DNA from: Neolewinella aquimaris | GTDB taxonomy: Bacteria > Bacteroidota > Bacteroidia > Chitinophagales > Saprospiraceae | Length of the DNA: 64,000 nucleotides | Direction of reading: 5' to 3' | Assembly (NCBI RefSeq): GCF_014197245.1 | Contig: NZ_JACIFF010000008.1 | Span: 186,001 to 250,000, forward strand | Part shown: positions 59,451-64,000 of the stretch, one piece after another | Layout of the letters: every line of letters begins with the position of its first letter | How positions within the stretch are numbered: position 1 is the stretch's first letter | Position numbers and translations under genes: made by a program | Notes under the pieces: generated by a model | What the model was told of the DNA's origin: nothing | The model's input: only the letters and a program-made list of their open reading frames with translations | Databases searched by the model: none

Positions 59451-62429
59451 ATGCGCCTACCGAAAGCTTTCACCCTCTTCCTCCTCATTGCTGGCCTCTT
59501 TACCGCCCCACTCGTGGCGAACTCCGTAGAGGGGCCGGCGGCGGTTCCCATACCCCCCCAGACCGTGCTCACCAACACCCCCCACGCCCTCGTGGTCAAC
59601 GGGTCGTTCCGCGGCGAGCAACTTACCTACTTCGCTACCCTATCCGACGGTAAGCCGCTCCCCAACTGGATGAACTTCGACGGGCGCACGGGTACCTTCA
59701 TCATCGAAGCGCCCACCGCAGCAATGGGCGGGCTCTACCAGGTAAAGGTCACGGCCACCAACGCCGGTGGTACCAAAGCCGCCACCACCTTCTACCTTAT
59801 GGTAGACGACAACAGCCCCGACTGCGGCGTCCGCGCCAACACCGACCGGCTGGGAAAAATCCTGGACTGTGTGCGCGACACCGTACGCCTGGAGGGCGAT
59901 GTCCATAACGACGCGTACTACTGGACCGGTCCCAACGGATTCGTTTCCCACGAGCAACGCCCGGAGGTTACCACCCCCGGTCTCTACATCCTTAGTACCG
60001 ACGAAGCCGAACTGGCCGGCTGCCCACGCCGCGCCGTCGTCGAAGTACGGGAAATCGAAAACTGCCTGCTGCGCTCCAGCAAGAACCAGCTGCCCGTTGG
60101 CCGTATCGTAGCCGATCAAACCAGCGGGGAAGCTCTGCTGACCGTCAATTTCGACGGAAGCACTTCCTCCGATCCGGACGGCCGCGTCGAAACCTACCTC
60201 TGGAAGTGGGACGGCGGCTCCGCTACCGGCGCCTACCCTTCCGTAACCTTCGCCGAGGGTAAGTACGAGGTAGTCCTGACCGTCATGGATAACACCGGCG
60301 CCAAGAGCACCGATCGGATCAACATCGACGTTGCCCCCGCCCCCATTTACGCCACCTACTACCTGGAAGCCGAGTGTGCCGTAGTCGGTAGCAACTGGAC
60401 CATCATGAACAGCAGCAGTGCCGCCGGCGGAGCGTACGTGTCCCCCCGGCTCACTTCCACCGGTGCCGTTCCCGCGGATTCACCCGCCAACTACCTGAGC
60501 TTCACCGTACGGGAGGCCAAGGAAGGCAACTTCAACCTGTTTGCCCGCATCGACTCCCGCGATTACTTCACCGATTCCTACTACGTAAGGGTCAACGGAG
60601 GAAACTGGTACACCTGGAACAACGGAATCCAGGTCGGCCGCGGGTTCCAGTGGAACCGCATGCGGCAGCAGGTCTCCCTGCGGGCAGGCAACAACACCAT
60701 CGACATCGCCTACCGCGAAAGCGATACCCGCCTGGATAAGCTTTTCCTCACCGCCACCAGCGAGCAGCCCTCCGGATTCGGTGGTGCCGCCAGCAACTGT
60801 GTCGCTAACGAAGCGCCCATTGCCCGTGCCTTCGTGAGCATGCCCTACGGCGATGCGCCCCTCGCCGTCACCCTCGACGGAAGCGCCTCTTTCGACCCGG
60901 ACGGCTACATCGTCAACTACGACTGGAAGTGGAATGGCGGAACGGCCAGCGGCGACCTTCCCCGGGTCACCTTCCCCGCCGGCACCTACGAGATCACCCT
61001 CACCGTCACCGACAACCAGGGAGCGAAGCACAGCGACCGGGTCGCCGTGACCGCCGAAGCCCCCATGCCGGAGCCCATGCCGGAGCCCACTCCTGAGCCA
61101 GAGCCTACTCCCGAGCCCACGCCCCCTACCGTTGATACCGACGGCACGTTTTGGCTGGAAGCCGAGTGCGCCATCGTAGGACAGAAGTGGATTACCGAAA
61201 CCAGCAGCGATGCCTCGAACGGAGAGTACGTTGTGGTCCCCAACCGCCGCAGCAAGAACGACACCCCCGGTAACGTTTCTGACAACCACGTACGCTTCAA
61301 TCTCACCACCACCGGAGCGGCCAGCTTCAAACTGTTCGCCCGCACCAACGCACCCACCAACCTGGACGACTCCTACTGGGTACGGGTCAACGACGGACAG
61401 TGGTACAAGTGGAACAGCGGCATGCAGCAAGGCGCCGGATTCCAGTGGAACAAGATGCCCGTAAGCGTCGACCTCCGCGACGGAGCCAACACCATCGACT
61501 TCTCCTACCGCGAAGACGGTACCCAGCTCGACAAGCTGTTCCTCACCACCACCGACGACCGGCCCCTGGGCAACGGACACGATGCCAACAACTGCGGCAT
61601 TACCCAGACCGCCCTGGCCCTGGAAGCCGAATGTGCCAGCCTCGACAGCGGTTGGATGAAGAAAACTTCCAGCGACGCATCCGGAACTTCCTACGTCGTC
61701 TTCTCCGGTGACCGCAACATCAGCGAACCGACATCGACCAACCCCGCTCAGGAAATCACCTTCGACGTGAACGCCGCCGTATCCGGCACCCACCACCTCT
61801 TCCTGCGCCTCGACGCACCCGACCCCTCCCGCAACAGCATCTGGGTGAAGGTCGACAACGGATCCTGGATCAAGTTCTGGGAAGAAATCGGCGGCGCCCA
61901 GCTGCTCACCAAAGGCTTCGAATGGCGTAAGGTAAACCACGACGGTACCGACCTCTCCTTCGAACTCTCCGCCGGCCACCACACCGTAACCATCGCCAAC
62001 CGCGAACCGGGCACCAAGATCGACAAGCTCTTCCTTGCCACCGCTTCCGACCTGCCCACCGGCAACGGCCCGGTCGCCGAACCCTGCTCGAAGTCCGCCT
62101 CGACCTTCATGTTTGCGACCAACAATACGAGTACCACCACCACCGAAGTGGAAGAAACCCAGACGGAGATCGTTGAGGTAGCCCAGCTGGACGTATTCCC
62201 CAACCCGGCCGTCGACCACCTGAACCTGCAGCTCACCAGCAGCTACACCGGACGGGTCGACGTGATCGTCTACGACATGCACGGCCGCCGCGTACAGCAG
62301 CAGCAAATTGATAAAGTAGCCAACCTGACCAGCACCGAGCTGCGGGTAAGCGACCTACCCACCGGCATGTACCAGGTACGCGTCATTGAGGGAGACAGCC
62401 AGATGACCAAGCCTTTCGTTCGCCGCTAA
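59451..62429 (+). CDS. Secreted multi-domain PKD/carbohydrate-binding protein with T9SS sorting domain
   Basis: Protein of 992 aa from the ATG at 59451 (an in-frame ATG at 59409 would lengthen the signal peptide). Domains in order: signal peptide (1-25), putative Ig/He_PIG-like (30-125), a spacer with Cys residues (130-205), PKD 1 (210-294, LTVNFDGSTSSDPDGRVETY), carbohydrate-binding module 1 (303-437, starts YYLEAECAVVG), PKD 2 (454-534, VTLDGSASFDPDGYIVNY), a P/E/T linker (538-562), module 2 (566-703), module 3 (721-870), T9SS sorting domain (914-992). No catalytic domain. It looks like a surface adhesin or scaffold for polysaccharides. A strong terminator follows. Confidence 0.85.
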   Translation: MRLPKAFTLFLLIAGLFTAPLVANSVEGPAAVPIPPQTVLTNTPHALVVNGSFRGEQLTYFATLSDGKPLPNWMNFDGRTGTFIIEAPTAAMGGLYQVKVTATNAGGTKAATTFYLMVDDNSPDCGVRANTDRLGKILDCVRDTVRLEGDVHNDAYYWTGPNGFVSHEQRPEVTTPGLYILSTDEAELAGCPRRAVVEVREIENCLLRSSKNQLPVGRIVADQTSGEALLTVNFDGSTSSDPDGRVETYLWKWDGGSATGAYPSVTFAEGKYEVVLTVMDNTGAKSTDRINIDVAPAPIYATYYLEAECAVVGSNWTIMNSSSAAGGAYVSPRLTSTGAVPADSPANYLSFTVREAKEGNFNLFARIDSRDYFTDSYYVRVNGGNWYTWNNGIQVGRGFQWNRMRQQVSLRAGNNTIDIAYRESDTRLDKLFLTATSEQPSGFGGAASNCVANEAPIARAFVSMPYGDAPLAVTLDGSASFDPDGYIVNYDWKWNGGTASGDLPRVTFPAGTYEITLTVTDNQGAKHSDRVAVTAEAPMPEPMPEPTPEPEPTPEPTPPTVDTDGTFWLEAECAIVGQKWITETSSDASNGEYVVVPNRRSKNDTPGNVSDNHVRFNLTTTGAASFKLFARTNAPTNLDDSYWVRVNDGQWYKWNSGMQQGAGFQWNKMPVSVDLRDGANTIDFSYREDGTQLDKLFLTTTDDRPLGNGHDANNCGITQTALALEAECASLDSGWMKKTSSDASGTSYVVFSGDRNISEPTSTNPAQEITFDVNAAVSGTHHLFLRLDAPDPSRNSIWVKVDNGSWIKFWEEIGGAQLLTKGFEWRKVNHDGTDLSFELSAGHHTVTIANREPGTKIDKLFLATASDLPTGNGPVAEPCSKSASTFMFATNNTSTTTTEVEETQTEIVEVAQLDVFPNPAVDHLNLQLTSSYTGRVDVIVYDMHGRRVQQQQIDKVANLTSTELRVSDLPTGMYQVRVIEGDSQMTKPFVRR

Positions 62430-62464
62430 GGGGACACTCACACTAACCGGCCGCTGGCTACGTA

Positions 62465-62503
62465 CTGCTCCGTTGGGATATTCCCGGCGGGGCAGTTTTT
62501 TTT
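62465..62503 (+). terminator. Terminator after the PKD/CBM gene
   Basis: CTGCTCCG (62465-62472) pairs with CGGGGCAG (62488-62495) around a 15-nt loop, followed by TTTTTTTT (62496-62503). It starts 36 bp after the stop at 62429. Confidence 0.8.
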
Positions 62504-62519
62504 GCGACGGCAGCCGGTA

Positions 62520-63989
62520 CTAGTACACGCCCAGGTTGCGCGCTTCCCACGCCTCGTAGGCCGCCCGCAGTTCTTCGACCAACTCCGGCCGCTCGTTTAC
62601 CAGGTCGTTGCGCTCTCCCGGATCGTCGGCGACATTGAACAGTTTCAGCGAGTTATCGTCGCGAATGGGAGCGATGTAGGCGCGGTACGGCCGGCTCTTC
62701 CAGTGGTTTTCCCGGGCGTTCGTAAGCTTGTAGTCGCCGCGGCGAATGGCCCAGTTTTCCTGCCACTTCCACACCAGTACCCGGTCGGCGTCCGGTTCGC
62801 GCAGGTCAATGCCATCGATGGCGGGATCGTTAACGGTCACCCCGGCAGCGGCGGCAAGCGTCGGAAGAATATCGAGGGCGGAAACGTAGCGTTCTTCCGT
62901 ACTTCCGGCGGCCATCGCTCCCGGCCAGCGGATGGCCAGCGGTACGCGGATACCCCCTTCCCACAGGGAATACTTGCCGCCCGTAAGGGGAGAATTGTTT
63001 GCGCCGGTCAGGGGTGAACCGCCGTTGTCGGATAGAAAAACGATGATGGTTTCCTCATCGATGGCGTCGAGCACGCGACCGATGTTGTCGTCGAGGTTAT
63101 TCAGATTAGCCAGGTAATACTTCCGCATGTCGTCGTCCTGAATGGCCCCGAGCCGGGAATACTTGTCGTAGTAGGCGGAGTAGGAGCCGGTTTCCCGATT
63201 CTCGAAGGCCACTCCCGCCTCCGGATCGTAGTTGGCGATGGGCTCCACGTCGTATTTGTCCAAGTAGCGCTGCGGAACCTCGTGAATGAGGTGGTGGACG
63301 GCATTGTACGAAAGCATCAAAAAATAGGGCTGCTCCCGTTCCGCCCGCACGTATTCCACCGCTTCATCGGTCAGGATGTCCGTGATGTACCCCTCTTCGT
63401 AGCTCTTGGTGCCCATGTTGTGCATCAGCGGTCCGAGCAGGGCACTCGTATTCTGGGGGTCGGGCGTGCGGTCGTAGATGTCCTGACTCAGCAGCCAGTA
63501 ATCGTGGGCGTGGGCACTGAATCCGAGAAATTCGTCAAAGCCGTGGTGCAGCGGGTATTCGCGTACGTCGTTGCGGTGGAATTTTTGGCCGAGGTCATTC
63601 TTACCGATTTTCGCCGTGGCGTACCCGGCTTCCCGCAGGTATTCGGCCAGGGTTTTCACACTATCGGGCAGACCGGGACCCCAGCTGGCGGGGCCGTCCC
63701 AACGAAATTGGTTCTTCCCCGTCAACAATCCCGCCCGCGACGGACTACACACCGGTGCCGTCACATATGCCTGGGTATACACCGTGCCCTGGCGACCGAG
63801 GCGGGAGATGTTGGGCGTCTGCACATCGGCCTGCGGGTCCGCAAAGGGGGTAAAGTCCGCATAGCCCTGATCGTCTACGACAATGAGCAAGATGTTAGGC
63901 TGAGCAGCGGTGGGCGGGGACGCAGGTGCGGGGCGGTTCGCGCAAGAGAGCAAGGCCAACAGGCACAGCAGGGAGAGAAAACGGTACAT
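62520..63989 (-). CDS. Sulfatase lipoprotein
   Basis: Protein of 489 aa with lipobox LLSC ending in Cys16. The formylglycine motif C-x-P-S-R is CSPSRAGLLTG (Cys81), and DDQG at residues 39-42 gives metal ligands. FLSDNGGSPLTGANN and the C-terminal KLFNVADDPGERNDL are family-typical. It would remove sulfate esters from polysaccharides such as algal glycans, with maturation by a formylglycine-generating enzyme elsewhere. Together with the nearby GH16 and six-hairpin glycosidase it fits marine glycan use. Confidence 0.92.
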   Translation of the reverse strand: MYRFLSLLCLLALLSCANRPAPASPPTAAQPNILLIVVDDQGYADFTPFADPQADVQTPNISRLGRQGTVYTQAYVTAPVCSPSRAGLLTGKNQFRWDGPASWGPGLPDSVKTLAEYLREAGYATAKIGKNDLGQKFHRNDVREYPLHHGFDEFLGFSAHAHDYWLLSQDIYDRTPDPQNTSALLGPLMHNMGTKSYEEGYITDILTDEAVEYVRAEREQPYFLMLSYNAVHHLIHEVPQRYLDKYDVEPIANYDPEAGVAFENRETGSYSAYYDKYSRLGAIQDDDMRKYYLANLNNLDDNIGRVLDAIDEETIIVFLSDNGGSPLTGANNSPLTGGKYSLWEGGIRVPLAIRWPGAMAAGSTEERYVSALDILPTLAAAAGVTVNDPAIDGIDLREPDADRVLVWKWQENWAIRRGDYKLTNARENHWKSRPYRAYIAPIRDDNSLKLFNVADDPGERNDLVNERPELVEELRAAYEAWEARNLGVY

Positions 63990-64000
63990 ACGTATCTAAA

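Noticed and set aside
60480-62306. 608-aa minus-strand frame opposite the PKD/CBM gene
   Set aside because: A glycine/valine-rich shadow of the real gene; no motif and no promoter.
1-64000. Insertion sequences, prophage or tRNA genes
   Set aside because: No transposase, integrase, phage structural gene or tRNA-like cloverleaf was recognised anywhere in the window.

Overview
The window looks like chromosomal DNA of a marine-type Bacteroidota bacterium, most likely Saprospiria/Lewinellaceae (Lewinella or Neolewinella-like). This is an inference from four things: several secreted proteins end in type IX secretion (T9SS) sorting domains; the promoters that can be read are of the Bacteroidota TTG...TAnnTTTG type; SecA (1106 aa), RNase Y and the anti-sigma-like protein have the lengths and motifs usual in that phylum; and GC content is fairly high. 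No rRNA, tRNA, CRISPR array, phage or intact insertion sequence was seen.

Positions 1-28182 are mostly housekeeping. They hold the 3' end of a 2-oxoglutarate dehydrogenase E2 gene, an ECF sigma / anti-sigma-like / DUF4097-like trio, a large barrel and coiled-coil outer-membrane protein, a deoC-SPOR-rodA operon, secA, a kinase-like phosphotransferase with a candidate small RNA or attenuator upstream, a nucleoside-diphosphate-sugar epimerase-like protein, secreted thioredoxin and metalloprotease genes, rny, zapA with a coiled-coil partner, pheT, a T9SS protein, a membrane TPR protein, pdhA and a 1081-aa sortilin/BNR-type protein.

Positions 28492-46549 are one long co-directional exopolysaccharide (Wzx/Wzy-type) locus: Wza-like export lipoprotein, Wzc-like co-polymerase/kinase, flippase, polymerase, four glycosyltransferases, polysaccharide deacetylase, formyltransferase-like protein, asparagine-synthase-like amidotransferase, UDP-GlcNAc 2-epimerase, DUF354 protein, Gfo/Idh/MocA oxidoreductase and an unassigned barrel-like protein. 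Most genes overlap by 4 bp (ATGA) or nearly touch. No priming glycosyltransferase is present. The modifying enzymes suggest an amino-sugar or uronamide-containing polymer, but its structure cannot be read from the DNA.

Positions 46747-63989 are carbohydrate-oriented accessory genes. A four-gene minus-strand operon (epimerase, enolase-superfamily dehydratase, VOC protein, 2-hydroxyacid dehydrogenase) looks like sugar or sugar-acid catabolism. Around it lie an alpha/beta-hydrolase lipoprotein, a six-hairpin glycosidase with a C-terminal carbohydrate-binding module, a GH16 glucanase lipoprotein, VOC proteins, a beta-carbonic anhydrase, a transglutaminase-like protein that appears to have lost its catalytic triad, a 992-aa T9SS protein with PKD and three carbohydrate-binding modules, and a sulfatase lipoprotein.

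The least explained features are non-coding: three unrelated families of palindromic intergenic repeats (6196-6497; 50465-50600; 51139-51351 and 58111-58396), two of which reach into or touch a stop codon; CT-rich simple repeats directly before the start codons of two VOC genes; and a promoter-to-terminator unit of about 134 nt (13627-13760) with no ORF.
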